From Gammaproteobacteria bacterium LSUCC0112 (GTDB lineage Bacteria; Pseudomonadota; Gammaproteobacteria; Pseudomonadales; Pseudohongiellaceae): a DNA stretch of 64,000 bases. Shown here piece after piece: positions 33,953-42,893 of the stretch. Numbering within the stretch: position 1 is the first letter of the stretch; each line of letters opens with the position of its first letter. Below the pieces are notes generated by a model. It did not search any database. It was not told the DNA's origin and was given only the letters and a program-made list of their open reading frames with translations. Both the position numbers and the translations under genes were made by a program. Where the stretch lies: positions 1,324,174 through 1,388,173 of the forward strand of contig SPIB01000001.1 of the NCBI GenBank assembly GCA_004535785.1. Direction: 5' to 3'.

Positions 33953-34926
33953 AAGCGATAGTGAATCTGACGGCCGCGTTGTTACTGCTGGCCAGTGTCA
34001 TGTTACTGATGATGGCGCAGGATGCGCTGGGTGCCCAGGACCAAGTGGCTATCGACGAAACCCGTCAAGTCAGTCCCAATGAACGAATTACCATTGATGC
34101 CATGCGTGGAGAAGTAAGCATTCGTGCCGGAGCTGATAACACGTTCTCGGTCCGGGGGGTGCTTGATGAGTTGGCAGAGGGTTTTGAGCTGGAATCTGCC
34201 AATGGTTTTACCCGGTTTGAGGTACAGATGCCGCGCTCAGTGCGCAGCAGAAACAACGAAGATGGCAATGATCTGGAATTCATCGTGCCCGCCAACAGTG
34301 AGGTTGAGTTCACTGGCGTCAATGTGGAAGTCCAAATTGCGGATATTTTGGGCGGTGCAAACGTTACTACGGTCAATGGCGATATCATGGCCAATGATTT
34401 GGGTGGTGTCGTCGATTTAAACACGATTAATGGCGCTATCAATACCAACAATGTGCGTGGACGAGTCAGTTTACAAACCGTAAATGGCGAAATCACTGAC
34501 AGCGCCTCAGCCGGACGATTGGATGCCAGCACCGTTAACGGCAGTATGGAGATTGAAAGCGCGGCAGAGGAAGTCAGTTTCAGCATGGTCAACGGCGAGG
34601 TGGATGCGAATCTGGATGGCACACAGTTGCTGGAGTTTGACGGTATCAACGGGCAAATGATGATCCGCGTTGTGAACTCGCCTGCACCGCGTATCACCGG
34701 CAGCAGTGTCAGTGGTGAAATTGAATTGCGCCTCGATAATAACATCGATGCCCGGTTTAATTTGCGCACTAGTGTGGGGAGCCGCATTGATAACGGGATT
34801 ACCAACGATGAGGCAGACCGTCCCCGCTTTGGTCCCGGGCGCAGCTTGCAATTCACCACGGGACAAGGCAATGGTTCAGTTGAGTTAAAAACCGTCAGTG
34901 GCGCTATTGAGGTTCGTGGCAACTGA
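33949..34926 (+). CDS. Exported DUF4097 (adhesin-like beta-helix) protein
   Basis: A 325-residue protein, ATGA-coupled to the anti-sigma gene. The signal or anchor segment covers about residues 5-28. The rest is a beta-solenoid of short repeats, each ending in NG: TVNGDI, TINGAI, TVNGEI, TVNGSM, MVNGEV and GINGQM, then SVSGEI and TVSGAI. This is the DUF4097 pattern. Its place in a sigma/anti-sigma unit suggests a periplasmic sensor or effector; no ligand is known. Confidence 0.82.
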   Translation: MKAIVNLTAALLLLASVMLLMMAQDALGAQDQVAIDETRQVSPNERITIDAMRGEVSIRAGADNTFSVRGVLDELAEGFELESANGFTRFEVQMPRSVRSRNNEDGNDLEFIVPANSEVEFTGVNVEVQIADILGGANVTTVNGDIMANDLGGVVDLNTINGAINTNNVRGRVSLQTVNGEITDSASAGRLDASTVNGSMEIESAAEEVSFSMVNGEVDANLDGTQLLEFDGINGQMMIRVVNSPAPRITGSSVSGEIELRLDNNIDARFNLRTSVGSRIDNGITNDEADRPRFGPGRSLQFTTGQGNGSVELKTVSGAIEVRGN

Positions 34927-34960
34927 GGTCTGCACACGCATGGACACACTGCATGGAGCG

Positions 34961-34995
34961 GTGTAGGCTTCGGTCATCAAAACACAAGCCTACAC
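34961..34995. other. Hairpin between the DUF4097 and M20 genes
   Basis: GTGTAGGCTT (34961-34970) pairs perfectly with AAGCCTACAC (34986-34995) around a 15-base loop. It could be a processing or regulatory stem for the downstream M20 peptidase message. No T-run follows, so it is not a standard terminator. Confidence 0.45.
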
Positions 34996-35015
34996 ACCTC
35001 TTCAGGAGAATCCCC

Positions 35016-36428
35016 GTGCGCACACTCAATCGTTTATCTGCGGCAATTGCTGCGCTACTGATCAGCACCGCTGCAACTCAGGCACAAGAGCCGGACTGGA
35101 CAGCCATCGATGAAGAAACCCTGAAACATTTTCAAGCCATCGTTCGCATGGACACAGCTGATCCGCCCGGTGTAGAGAAGCCCTTGTCGGATTATCTGGT
35201 ATCGGTGTTGCAGGCAGAAGGGATTGAGGTTGAGGTGTTTTCACTGGATCCCAATCGCCCCAATGTGGTCGCTCGTTTGCGGGGTAACGGCAGCAAGCGC
35301 CCGCTGCTGATGATGGCGCACCAGGATACGGTCAATACCGATCCGACCAAATGGGTGTTCCCTCCGTACAGTGCCGAGCGTGATGGTGGTTGGATTTATG
35401 GCCGTGGCACGGTGGATGACAAAGACAATGTGGTTGCCAGCCTGATGACCATGTTGATGTTAAAGCGGCAAGGTGTTGAACTGGACCGTGACGTCATTTT
35501 TCTGGCCGAATCCGGTGAAGAAGGCGCGACAGAGATCGGCATTCAATTTATCACCGAACAACACTTTGATGCGATTGACGCCGAGCACTGCATCGCCGAA
35601 GGCGGCAGCGTTGTGCGTCAAGGGGGGCAGGTGCATTATGCCGGTGTGCAGACCGTTGAGAAGTTGCCGCGCGCGATCACATTGACCAGCACCGGCATTG
35701 CCGGCCATGGGTCTGTGCCGCTGGAAAGCAACTCGCTGGTGCATATGTCCAAAGCCATTGCAGCGGCCGCGGATTGGCAACCGCCCATTCGATTGAGCGA
35801 TACCACAACCTCTTACTTCTCGCGCATGGCATCCGTGTCGTCTCCGGAAGCCGCTGCACGTTATCGAGCCATGCTTAATCCGGGGTCTGCGGAAGGCAGG
35901 GCGGCATTGGCGTGGATGAAGTCCAATGAGCCGCGCAATGCAGCGGTGTTGTTCAGCACCATCTCGCCCACCATTGTCAACGGTGGGTACCGTGTCAACG
36001 TGATCCCCTCCGAAGTCACCGCCACACTGGATGTGCGTTTGTTGCCAGACGAAGATCCCGAGCAGTTTATTGCTGCACTGCGTGAAGTCATCAACGATGA
36101 AAATATTGCCGTCAACTGGGCATCCCGAAATATGCGACCTGGCGCGTCTACGCCACTGGATACCGATGCATTTCGTGTGATAGAGCAGGTGATGCAAGAG
36201 GTCTATGGCGCAACCGTTATTCCGACCATGAGTACCGGTGCGACGGATATGGCGTATTTACGCGCTAAAGGCATCAATTGTTATGGTATTGGCCCAGCCA
36301 TTGATGCGGAAGATGGTCCTCTGGGGTTCGGAGCACACAGTGATCAGGAGCGTATTATCGAGGCTGAACTGTATCGGTTTGTAAGAGCAAACTACGACAT
36401 CGTAGAACGGTTGGCCGGTGCCAACTGA
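35016..36428 (+). CDS. Exported M20-family metallopeptidase
   Basis: A 470-residue protein from GTG 35016 (CAGGAG at 35003-35008), with a signal peptide ending ATQAQEP. Family M20 motifs are present: metal site PLLMMAHQDTVNTDP, then WIYGRGTVDDKDNVV with the bridging Asp, FLAESGEEGATEIG with the catalytic Glu-Glu, and ISPTIVNGGYRVNVIPSEVT in the dimerisation domain. The C-terminal metal histidine is in FGAHSDQERI. It would hydrolyse dipeptides or acylated amino acids in the periplasm. An in-frame ATG at 34953 exists, but the signal peptide supports GTG 35016. Confidence 0.87.
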   Translation: MRTLNRLSAAIAALLISTAATQAQEPDWTAIDEETLKHFQAIVRMDTADPPGVEKPLSDYLVSVLQAEGIEVEVFSLDPNRPNVVARLRGNGSKRPLLMMAHQDTVNTDPTKWVFPPYSAERDGGWIYGRGTVDDKDNVVASLMTMLMLKRQGVELDRDVIFLAESGEEGATEIGIQFITEQHFDAIDAEHCIAEGGSVVRQGGQVHYAGVQTVEKLPRAITLTSTGIAGHGSVPLESNSLVHMSKAIAAAADWQPPIRLSDTTTSYFSRMASVSSPEAAARYRAMLNPGSAEGRAALAWMKSNEPRNAAVLFSTISPTIVNGGYRVNVIPSEVTATLDVRLLPDEDPEQFIAALREVINDENIAVNWASRNMRPGASTPLDTDAFRVIEQVMQEVYGATVIPTMSTGATDMAYLRAKGINCYGIGPAIDAEDGPLGFGAHSDQERIIEAELYRFVRANYDIVERLAGAN

Positions 36429-36481
36429 GTTGACACAGCGCGCCATTTTTTGCCCAAACTGAAGACGGATAACAGGAAACC

Positions 36482-38377
36482 ATGATCATGAAAAAATCGC
36501 TATTGGCGTTGGCCATCCTGTTGGCAATGGCAGGATGCTCCGAGCCTGACGTTCCGCCACAATCCCAAGGTGCTGATACGGCCGCGTCTATTGAATCGCC
36601 TCCAGCAACGTCAGCCAGCGAGGACATGACAGAGTCGCAACGCCTGACCGCATGGCTAGATGAACAGTTCACGCAGGAGTTGAGTTTCAGTCCACAACGC
36701 CGTACGCGACTGGGCGACAAAACGGACTACGATAAACTCGATGATGTGTCCGAAGCCGGTATGAACAGGCTGCTGGACTGGCGTCGGAACAGCGTTGCAG
36801 AGATGCAGTCATCGTTTAACTACGATGCGCTGAGTGAAGATGCCAAAGTGTCTTGGGATATCTGGGAGTATGCTCTTGAGCGGGCAGAGCGCAGCGAAGC
36901 ATTCCGACACCACGATTATATTTTTGGAAGGGGCGGTCCGCATGCCGGGCTGCCTAACTTTCTGATCAATTTTCACCGGGTTGATCAGCCCTCGGATATG
37001 GATGCGTACATCGCGCGACTGACTCAAATGGACGACGTGATGCGCCAGTATTTGCAGCGCAGTTTACGTGCAGTGGAAGCCGGTATCCGCCAACCCCGAT
37101 TTGGTTACGACTATGCGATTGCTGAAATTGATCGTGTGACACGTGGTGCGCCGTTCACGGATGAAGGTGTATCACCGCTGATGGGTGATATTCAGACCAA
37201 GGTCACGGCATTGTTGGAAAACGGGCAGATTGATCAGACCACCGCCGAGCGAATGCTGGCGCAAGCCGAAAGCGCGTTGCTTGAACAAATGAAACCCGCC
37301 TATGACGAGGTGTTGGCGTGGTTGAATGCTGATCGGATGAATACGCCCGAAGACGCCAATGGTGTGTGGGCATTGCCGGAAGGAGAAGCCTATTACAACC
37401 ATCGACTGTATCTGATGACCACCCTGGAACTGACAGCAGACGAGATTCATGACATCGGTCTTGCGGAAGTGGCTCGTATCCGCGCCGAGATGGAAGCGAT
37501 TAAAGACGCCGTGGACTTTGATGGTTCGCTGGCCGAGTTTTTTGTGTTTATGCGCGAAGATCCACAGTTTTATTTCCCCAACACGGATGAGGGACGTCAA
37601 GGTTATCTCGACCTTGCCAACGTGTACCTTGATGCCATGAACCTGAAATTGCCCGAGTACTTCGGGATTTTGCCCAAGGCTGATCTGGTGGTCAGACGTG
37701 TTGAATCCTTCCGTGAACAGGATGGCGCAGCCCAGCATTATGCGTCAGGGACGCCGGACGGCTCACGACCAGGGGTGTTTTATGCGCATCTGTCAGATAT
37801 GAACGCCATGCCGCGCTACCAACTGGAAGTGATTTCTTATCACGAAGGTAATCCTGGCCACCATATGCAAATCTCGATACAACAGGAGCTCACCGGCATA
37901 CCTCGCTTCCGCACGCAGTACGGGTTTACAGCGTTTTCTGAAGGCTGGGGTTTGTATACCGAGGCACTGGCCAAAGATATGGGTTTTTATGAAGATCCCT
38001 ATTCCGACTTCGGGCGACTGGCGACTGAAATCTGGCGAGCCATCCGCCTTGTTGTTGACACCGGCATGCATGCCAAACAGTGGAGCGAAGAACAGGCGGT
38101 TCAGTACTTTCTGGATAATTCCCCGCAACCCGAGGCTGCGGTGCGCGCGGAAATACAGCGCTATCTCACCGGCGCTGGTCAAGCCACTGCCTACAAAATT
38201 GGTATGTTAAAAATTCAGGAACTGCGAGCCACCGCCATGCGCGAGTTAGGGGACAACTTCGACTACCGCGGTTTTCACGATACCGTGTTGGGTGGCGGCG
38301 CCTTGCCAATGCCCGTGCTGGAAACACAAGTCATGCGCTGGATTGAGCGCGTCAAGCAGGAGAGCACAGCACCATGA
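36482..38377 (+). CDS. DUF885-family lipoprotein metallopeptidase
   Basis: A 631-residue lipoprotein: signal with lipobox AMAGC, then a low-complexity linker and a large helical DUF885 domain. The putative metal-binding site is SYHEGNPGHHMQ (HExxPGHH), followed by FSEGWGLYTEALAKDMGFYE with a further Glu ligand. Others are RPGVFYAHLSDMN, DTGMHAKQWS and YKIGMLKIQELR. DUF885 proteins resemble M3/M32-like zinc peptidases and are widespread in marine bacteria as exported peptidases. ATG 36482 is five bases after CAGGAAACC. The GST gene that follows overlaps by ATGA. Confidence 0.87.
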   Translation: MIMKKSLLALAILLAMAGCSEPDVPPQSQGADTAASIESPPATSASEDMTESQRLTAWLDEQFTQELSFSPQRRTRLGDKTDYDKLDDVSEAGMNRLLDWRRNSVAEMQSSFNYDALSEDAKVSWDIWEYALERAERSEAFRHHDYIFGRGGPHAGLPNFLINFHRVDQPSDMDAYIARLTQMDDVMRQYLQRSLRAVEAGIRQPRFGYDYAIAEIDRVTRGAPFTDEGVSPLMGDIQTKVTALLENGQIDQTTAERMLAQAESALLEQMKPAYDEVLAWLNADRMNTPEDANGVWALPEGEAYYNHRLYLMTTLELTADEIHDIGLAEVARIRAEMEAIKDAVDFDGSLAEFFVFMREDPQFYFPNTDEGRQGYLDLANVYLDAMNLKLPEYFGILPKADLVVRRVESFREQDGAAQHYASGTPDGSRPGVFYAHLSDMNAMPRYQLEVISYHEGNPGHHMQISIQQELTGIPRFRTQYGFTAFSEGWGLYTEALAKDMGFYEDPYSDFGRLATEIWRAIRLVVDTGMHAKQWSEEQAVQYFLDNSPQPEAAVRAEIQRYLTGAGQATAYKIGMLKIQELRATAMRELGDNFDYRGFHDTVLGGGALPMPVLETQVMRWIERVKQESTAP

Positions 38378-38991
38378 TCACCGTTCATCATTTGCGTATT
38401 GGTCGATCAATATTTACGGTATGGCTGCTTGAGGAGTTGGGCGCGGCCTATGAATTGCAGGTGTATCTGCGCGACCCGGCGACGTTTCGTGCACCGCCCT
38501 CGTTAAAAACCATTCACCCACTGGGCAAGTCGCCGGTGATTGTGGATGATGGTCAGGTGATTGCCGAGTCCGGCGCTATCACCAGTTATCTGTTGGAGAA
38601 ATTCGACACCGCACACATGTTGCATCCATCTCGTGATGATTTAAAAACATGGGCAACCTTTACCCAGTGGCTCCACTATCCCGAAGGATCGGTGTTTTTG
38701 CCGCTACTGATTAAAATGTTGTTGCTCAGAAACAGCCAGCCGCACGTGGCACTCGATACGTTCTCCGCTGCGGAGATCAAGTTACACCTTGATCACATCA
38801 ATCAGCAGTTGTCAGACAAGCCCTTTATTCTGGGCGAGCAATTCAGTGGTGCCGATATCGGTATCACTTATGTGATGTCACTGGCCAAACGCATTGGTGT
38901 ATTAAACGACTATCCGCATTTGCTGGCCTATCTGGACAGAAATACATCACGGCCGGCATTCGGGCGCGCCATCGAACGCGCTGTGGAGTAG
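38374..38991 (+). CDS. Glutathione S-transferase
   Basis: A 205-residue protein with the GST domains: HHLRIGRSIFTVWLLEELGA, then LKTIHPLGKSPVIVDDGQVI, AESGAITSYLLEKF, and a C-terminal helical domain with KPFILGEQFSGADIGITYVM. The glutathione-binding SPVI and ESGAI motifs are intact; the catalytic residue near SRSIF.VWLL is Arg/Ser as in beta or theta-like types. It is coupled to the upstream DUF885 gene by a four-base overlap. Confidence 0.85.
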   Translation: MITVHHLRIGRSIFTVWLLEELGAAYELQVYLRDPATFRAPPSLKTIHPLGKSPVIVDDGQVIAESGAITSYLLEKFDTAHMLHPSRDDLKTWATFTQWLHYPEGSVFLPLLIKMLLLRNSQPHVALDTFSAAEIKLHLDHINQQLSDKPFILGEQFSGADIGITYVMSLAKRIGVLNDYPHLLAYLDRNTSRPAFGRAIERAVE

Positions 38992-39126
38992 CGGGCAATC
39001 CGCCGCAATTCGGGAAGAATGTACTATTGGGTTTTTATCCGCCTGTGCTAGGCTGATACAACATAATAACGAGGGGAAAGAGTCGCCGTGCCTGTTGTAC
39101 TCCCCCATACCCAAAGGTAGCAAGTC

Positions 39127-40299
39127 ATGCGTCTATCCGGTTTCCATCAGCTCTGCGTTAAAGCCCCCGTCCGTTCACTGCTGTTCGCTGCGTTATGTTT
39201 TGCAGCCTCACCGCCAGTTCTGGCGCAGGTTGGCAATACCACGACTCTCGATCCAACCGGGCCGATGCCCTACGACATCGTTGTCGACTGGATGCAGCCT
39301 TTTGCGCAGCAGGGGTATACCTGGGGTGGAAATTCCGGGATTCACGTGGAGTCAAAAGACAGGATTCTGATTGTGCAACGGGGTGAAACCCAGTTACCTG
39401 ACCCACTCCCGCCAGAATATACCAACTACGCCGGATCGATGGGCTGGAATGTAATCCAGGGGCGTGGCCGTACCTGGCAGAACCTGTTGTACGTCATCAA
39501 CAGTGACGGGGAGCTTCAGGAAGTCTGGGACCAGTGGGATCATTTGTGGGCGGGTACCGATGGCCCGGGTCCACACAGACTGCGGGTCAGTCCCTACGAT
39601 CCCGAGCGCAAAGTCTGGGTAGTAGAAGAGACGGGTCACGTCATTTACATTTTTTCGCAGGATGGAAAACAATTACTCAAAACCTTGGGCGAAAAAAATG
39701 TGGCCGCGTCTGACCGCACACATTTTGGAAAGCCGCAGGACGTGGCATTCCTGCCAGATGGTCATGTGCTGGTTGCAGATGGGTTGGAAAACGCACGTGT
39801 TGTTATTCTGAACAGCGAAGGGGAATACGTGTCGGAGTTCGGAACACGCGGCGAAGCGCCCGGGCAATTTCTGAGTGTGCATGGTATGGCGCTTGGCCCG
39901 GATAATATGCTGTATGTGGTCGACCGGGACGCACTCAATGTGCAGGTGTTTGAGCATGTGAATCGTGGTGTTCCAGGCGCAGTGCCCGAGTTTGAATTCA
40001 GAGCCCGTTGGCTTGGCCCGAATTTTCCGCTCGACATTATCGTGAGTGATGAATATGCCTGGGTGACGGATATTCGCCCGACAAAGGTGATTCAGTTTGA
40101 TCTGCAGGGCAACCATGTATACACGTGGTTGTTACCACCGGACGGCCCGGGCGCTTGGCTGGAAATGCATTCCTTTGCGGTGGATGCCGATGGCAACCTG
40201 TATGGCACGGACAATCAGTATGCCCGACCACAAAAGCTGGTGCCACGCGCTGATGCCGATCCAAAACATCTGATTCAGCCCCAGTATGTTCCACGTTAA
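39127..40299 (+). CDS. Exported NHL-repeat beta-propeller protein
   Basis: A 390-residue protein with a signal peptide (to about residue 37, PPVLAQ). The body is a six-bladed propeller with NHL-type repeats: GPGPHRLRVSPYDPERKVWV, FGKPQDVAFLPDGHVLVADG, APGQFLSVHGMALGPDNMLY and FAVDADGNLYGTDNQY. The family includes peptidyl-alpha-hydroxyglycine lyase-like enzymes, but the catalytic residues could not be checked. ATG 39127 has AAAGGTAG upstream. A perfect 10-bp hairpin separates it from the convergent DUF1295 gene. Confidence 0.78.
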   Translation: MRLSGFHQLCVKAPVRSLLFAALCFAASPPVLAQVGNTTTLDPTGPMPYDIVVDWMQPFAQQGYTWGGNSGIHVESKDRILIVQRGETQLPDPLPPEYTNYAGSMGWNVIQGRGRTWQNLLYVINSDGELQEVWDQWDHLWAGTDGPGPHRLRVSPYDPERKVWVVEETGHVIYIFSQDGKQLLKTLGEKNVAASDRTHFGKPQDVAFLPDGHVLVADGLENARVVILNSEGEYVSEFGTRGEAPGQFLSVHGMALGPDNMLYVVDRDALNVQVFEHVNRGVPGAVPEFEFRARWLGPNFPLDIIVSDEYAWVTDIRPTKVIQFDLQGNHVYTWLLPPDGPGAWLEMHSFAVDADGNLYGTDNQYARPQKLVPRADADPKHLIQPQYVPR

Positions 40300-40310
40300 A
40301 AACCGGGCAG

Positions 40311-40334
40311 TTGAGAGGCCATGCGGCCTCTCAA
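40311..40334. other. Perfect 10-bp hairpin between convergent genes
   Basis: TTGAGAGGCC and GGCCTCTCAA pair around ATGC. On both strands the T-run lies before rather than after the stem, so it is not a canonical rho-independent terminator. It may still protect 3' ends of the two convergent messages. Confidence 0.5.
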
Positions 40335-40344
40335 AAAAAATCAA

Positions 40345-41268
40345 TCAGCGCTTGGGAGGTCTGGGTATTAGCACGGGTGTATTTTGTTTGTAGCGCTGGT
40401 ACTCGGGCTCCGCGCCCCAGCGTTTGTCAGATCGCGCTTCAAGCAACGGGATGCCACTGACACGCGTTAACAACAAGATCACAAACAACGGGGACACCAG
40501 ACTGACCAATTGCCAACCGCTGAGCACTGGCGCAGCCACCATCGCAACGCCCAGCCAAAGCAGTATCTCGCCAAAATAGTTGGGGTGACGCGACCATGCC
40601 CACAAACCAGTTACGATAAACTTGCCAGCGTTGGCGGGCACAGCTCTGAAACTACGCTTCTGCCGGTCGGCAATAATTTCGATCAGGAAACCGATCGCCC
40701 ACAGACATATACCTACGTAGGCGACGGCTTCCAGCGGTGCTCTGTGAGTGCTGGTGATGGCAGTCAAAGCGGCAGCACTGGTCACAAATACCCACAGAGC
40801 CTGAATGCTCCAGGTCACCAGAAACCGGGTAAACACGGGTTTGATGGCGTCAAAGCGTCCGTCAGAGCCATCCTGTCTGACCCGGAAAAACAAAAAACTC
40901 CCCAATCGTGCGGCCCAAATACAGATAAGCAATGTGAGTATGATTGACCGTAGATCCTGATTCGGTGACAGGTTTAGCGCCAGCAATGCCAGTGTGATAA
41001 AACACAAACTGCCGGTCAGATCAAAGTAATGCTCGGTTTGGGCAAGCCAAGATGGAAGAAAAATCAACCAGTTGATTGCAAATGAAACGGCCGCACACAC
41101 CAGCAATACTGGAATGCTCATGCCTGCCAGACTGTACGATGCCCCTTGCTGACTGCCCGCGAGCGCAATCGCGGTGGCTATTGCAAGCGTGATCAGAATC
41201 ACCATGATCATCCGGCCGTGGTTTATCTTTTTGTTTGTATGATTGTCTGCTGGGCCTGATTGGCTCAT
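40345..41268 (-). CDS. DUF1295 / steroid 5-alpha-reductase-like membrane protein
   Basis: A 307-residue protein with about seven membrane segments. The C-terminal half has the family motifs: RSFRAVPANAGKFIVTGLWA, WSRHPNYFGEILLWLGVAMV and SPLFVILLLTRVSGIPLLEA. These match the NADPH-dependent 3-oxo-5-alpha-steroid reductase and ICMT-like fold (SRHPNYFGE is the cofactor region). The substrate in bacteria is unknown. ATG 41268 has GGGAGA upstream. Confidence 0.86.
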   Translation of the reverse strand: MSQSGPADNHTNKKINHGRMIMVILITLAIATAIALAGSQQGASYSLAGMSIPVLLVCAAVSFAINWLIFLPSWLAQTEHYFDLTGSLCFITLALLALNLSPNQDLRSIILTLLICIWAARLGSFLFFRVRQDGSDGRFDAIKPVFTRFLVTWSIQALWVFVTSAAALTAITSTHRAPLEAVAYVGICLWAIGFLIEIIADRQKRSFRAVPANAGKFIVTGLWAWSRHPNYFGEILLWLGVAMVAAPVLSGWQLVSLVSPLFVILLLTRVSGIPLLEARSDKRWGAEPEYQRYKQNTPVLIPRPPKR

Positions 41269-41465
41269 GAGGTCTCCCCGATTCCGCTGTTCGCTCTGGT
41301 TTTATTTGTTGTTGTACGTGCGCAGACTGAATTCAGTTTAACGCGCAATTTGTTTGTGTTTATCCGCACTGCGCTGAGTTGTCAGCGCCACGAATAAATT
41401 GACATCAGCGGTGTAATATCAACAGAGGGGCGCTAAAAATCAAGTTGGCAGGTGAAATCAAGGGT

Positions 41466-42074
41466 ATGGAGTCAAATCTCGTTATTGAGCTGGACATTCT
41501 TCAGCGCTGTATCAAGCGCGATCGTGATGCGTTCAGATCCGTGGTAGAGCAGCTGAAACGGCCGGCCTACTACCATGCACTGGCATTGTCAGGTAACTCG
41601 CAGGACGCGATGGATTTATCGCAGGAAGCATTTGCCCGTGCCTGGCAGTCGATCTCGACGTTTGAGCCATCGCACCCTTTTTACCCGTGGTATTACACCA
41701 TTTTGAAACGGCTTGCCCTTAATCTGCTGCGCGCTAAAAAGCGCCATCCTCAAACAAGCTTGTCGCAATCACTGCAGGTTAGCCTGACAGACACGGAGGC
41801 GGAGCAAAACAATGGCATTGAGCGCGCGTCGGCAGACGGTTCCCCGAAGCATCAACATATCACTGCACAAACCCAACAACAGGTGAGGTTGGCGCTTGCA
41901 CGTCTGTCGCTGGAGGACAGTGAAATTCTCTGCCTGAAAGACATGCACGATTATGCCTACAAAGACATTGCGTTGATGTTGTCCATCCCGATGGGTACGG
42001 TTATGTCACGTCTGTATGCAGCCCGCAATCGTCTGCGAATACAGTTACAGGAGCTAGGTTATGAGCACGCGTGA
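41466..42074 (+). CDS. ECF-type RNA polymerase sigma factor
   Basis: About 202 residues. Region 2 is in RDAFRSVVEQLKRPAYYHAL, SGNSQDAMDLSQEAFARAWQ and PFYPWYYTILKRLALNLLRA. Region 4 is in VRLALARLSLEDSEILCLKD, MHDYAYKDIALMLSIPMGTV and MSRLYAARNRLRIQL. The frame is open to a TTG at 41445. It overlaps a probable anti-sigma gene by 14 bases and heads a sigma / anti-sigma / YbjQ unit. Confidence 0.9.
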   Translation: MESNLVIELDILQRCIKRDRDAFRSVVEQLKRPAYYHALALSGNSQDAMDLSQEAFARAWQSISTFEPSHPFYPWYYTILKRLALNLLRAKKRHPQTSLSQSLQVSLTDTEAEQNNGIERASADGSPKHQHITAQTQQQVRLALARLSLEDSEILCLKDMHDYAYKDIALMLSIPMGTVMSRLYAARNRLRIQLQELGYEHA

Positions 42075-42534
42075 TACCAACAATGAAGTCGACCAACAGC
42101 GCATCAGAGAGCTGATGATGGCGCAACTTGACGGGGAAAGTACTCCCGAACAAGACGCTGAGGTAGTGCTCTGGATGCAAGCGGATCCGGCGTTGAACAA
42201 GGAGTTTGAACTGATGAAAGCAGTCAAGAAACTGACCCGTCAGCAGCAACCTGACGATTTGCCCGCTGAACAATGGGATCAATACTGGCAAGGTGTGTAC
42301 CCACGGCTTGAACGGGGCGTTGGGTGGATACTGATGTCGTTGGGGGCGTTGGTCATGGTGTTGTTTGCCAGCTGGGAAATTGCCCGGGAGTGGATACTCA
42401 GCCCAGAAATACCGCTCTGGATAAAGGCCGCAGGCATCAGTTTCTGGTCTGGACTGTCCATCCTGTTGATTTCAGTCATCAGAGAAAAATGGTTTCTTCA
42501 TAAACACGAGCGTTACAAGGATATTCAGCGATGA
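42061..42534 (+). CDS. Probable membrane anti-sigma factor
   Basis: A 157-residue protein. The cytoplasmic part (RIRELMMAQLDGESTPEQDA, VLWMQADPALNKEFELMKAV) resembles the N-terminus of RseA-like or zinc-less anti-sigma factors, in which MAQLDGE..PE is common. Two membrane segments follow (about residues 83-105 and 118-140). It overlaps the sigma gene by 14 bases and the YbjQ gene by 4, so all three should be co-translated. Confidence 0.75.
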   Translation: MSTRDTNNEVDQQRIRELMMAQLDGESTPEQDAEVVLWMQADPALNKEFELMKAVKKLTRQQQPDDLPAEQWDQYWQGVYPRLERGVGWILMSLGALVMVLFASWEIAREWILSPEIPLWIKAAGISFWSGLSILLISVIREKWFLHKHERYKDIQR

Positions 42535-42845
42535 TCATCAGCCCTTCTTCAGCTGTTGCAGGAAAAGCGATTACCCGTACGCTGGGCCTTGCCCGCGGTA
42601 ACACCATACGCGCCAGACATGTCGGTCGAGACATCATGGCGTCACTCAAAATGCTGATCGGGGGTGAAATTGAGGATTACACCAAAATGATGGCTGAGTC
42701 ACGCGAACAGGCACTCGACAGGATGGTAGCAGAGGCCCATGCCATGGGTGCTAACGCCGTGCTTGACGTGCGATTTTCAACCAGCTACATAATGACGGGT
42801 GCAGCAGAAATTCTGGTATACGGAACCGCTGTCATACTGGAGTAG
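42531..42845 (+). CDS. YbjQ family (UPF0145) protein
   Basis: A 104-residue protein with the YbjQ pattern: AGKAITRTLGLARGNTIRAR, HVGRDIMASLKMLIGGEIED, YTKMMAESREQALDRMVAEA and GANAVLDVRFSTSYIM. It forms a pentameric beta-alpha domain described as heavy-metal-binding-like; the function is unknown. It is coupled to the anti-sigma gene by ATGA, which hints at an envelope or membrane-stress role. Confidence 0.92.
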   Translation: MIISPSSAVAGKAITRTLGLARGNTIRARHVGRDIMASLKMLIGGEIEDYTKMMAESREQALDRMVAEAHAMGANAVLDVRFSTSYIMTGAAEILVYGTAVILE

Positions 42846-42893
42846 GTTGTCCCACGCGTCATGGTTGACTTGACTGTGAGGTTGGAACTGCTT

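Noticed and set aside
40311..40334. Hairpin as a bidirectional terminator
   Set aside because: T-runs precede the stem on both strands; kept only as a hairpin.
41398..41420. TTGACA and TAATAT before the second sigma gene as a sigma-70 promoter
   Set aside because: The spacer is only nine bases, far from 16-18.
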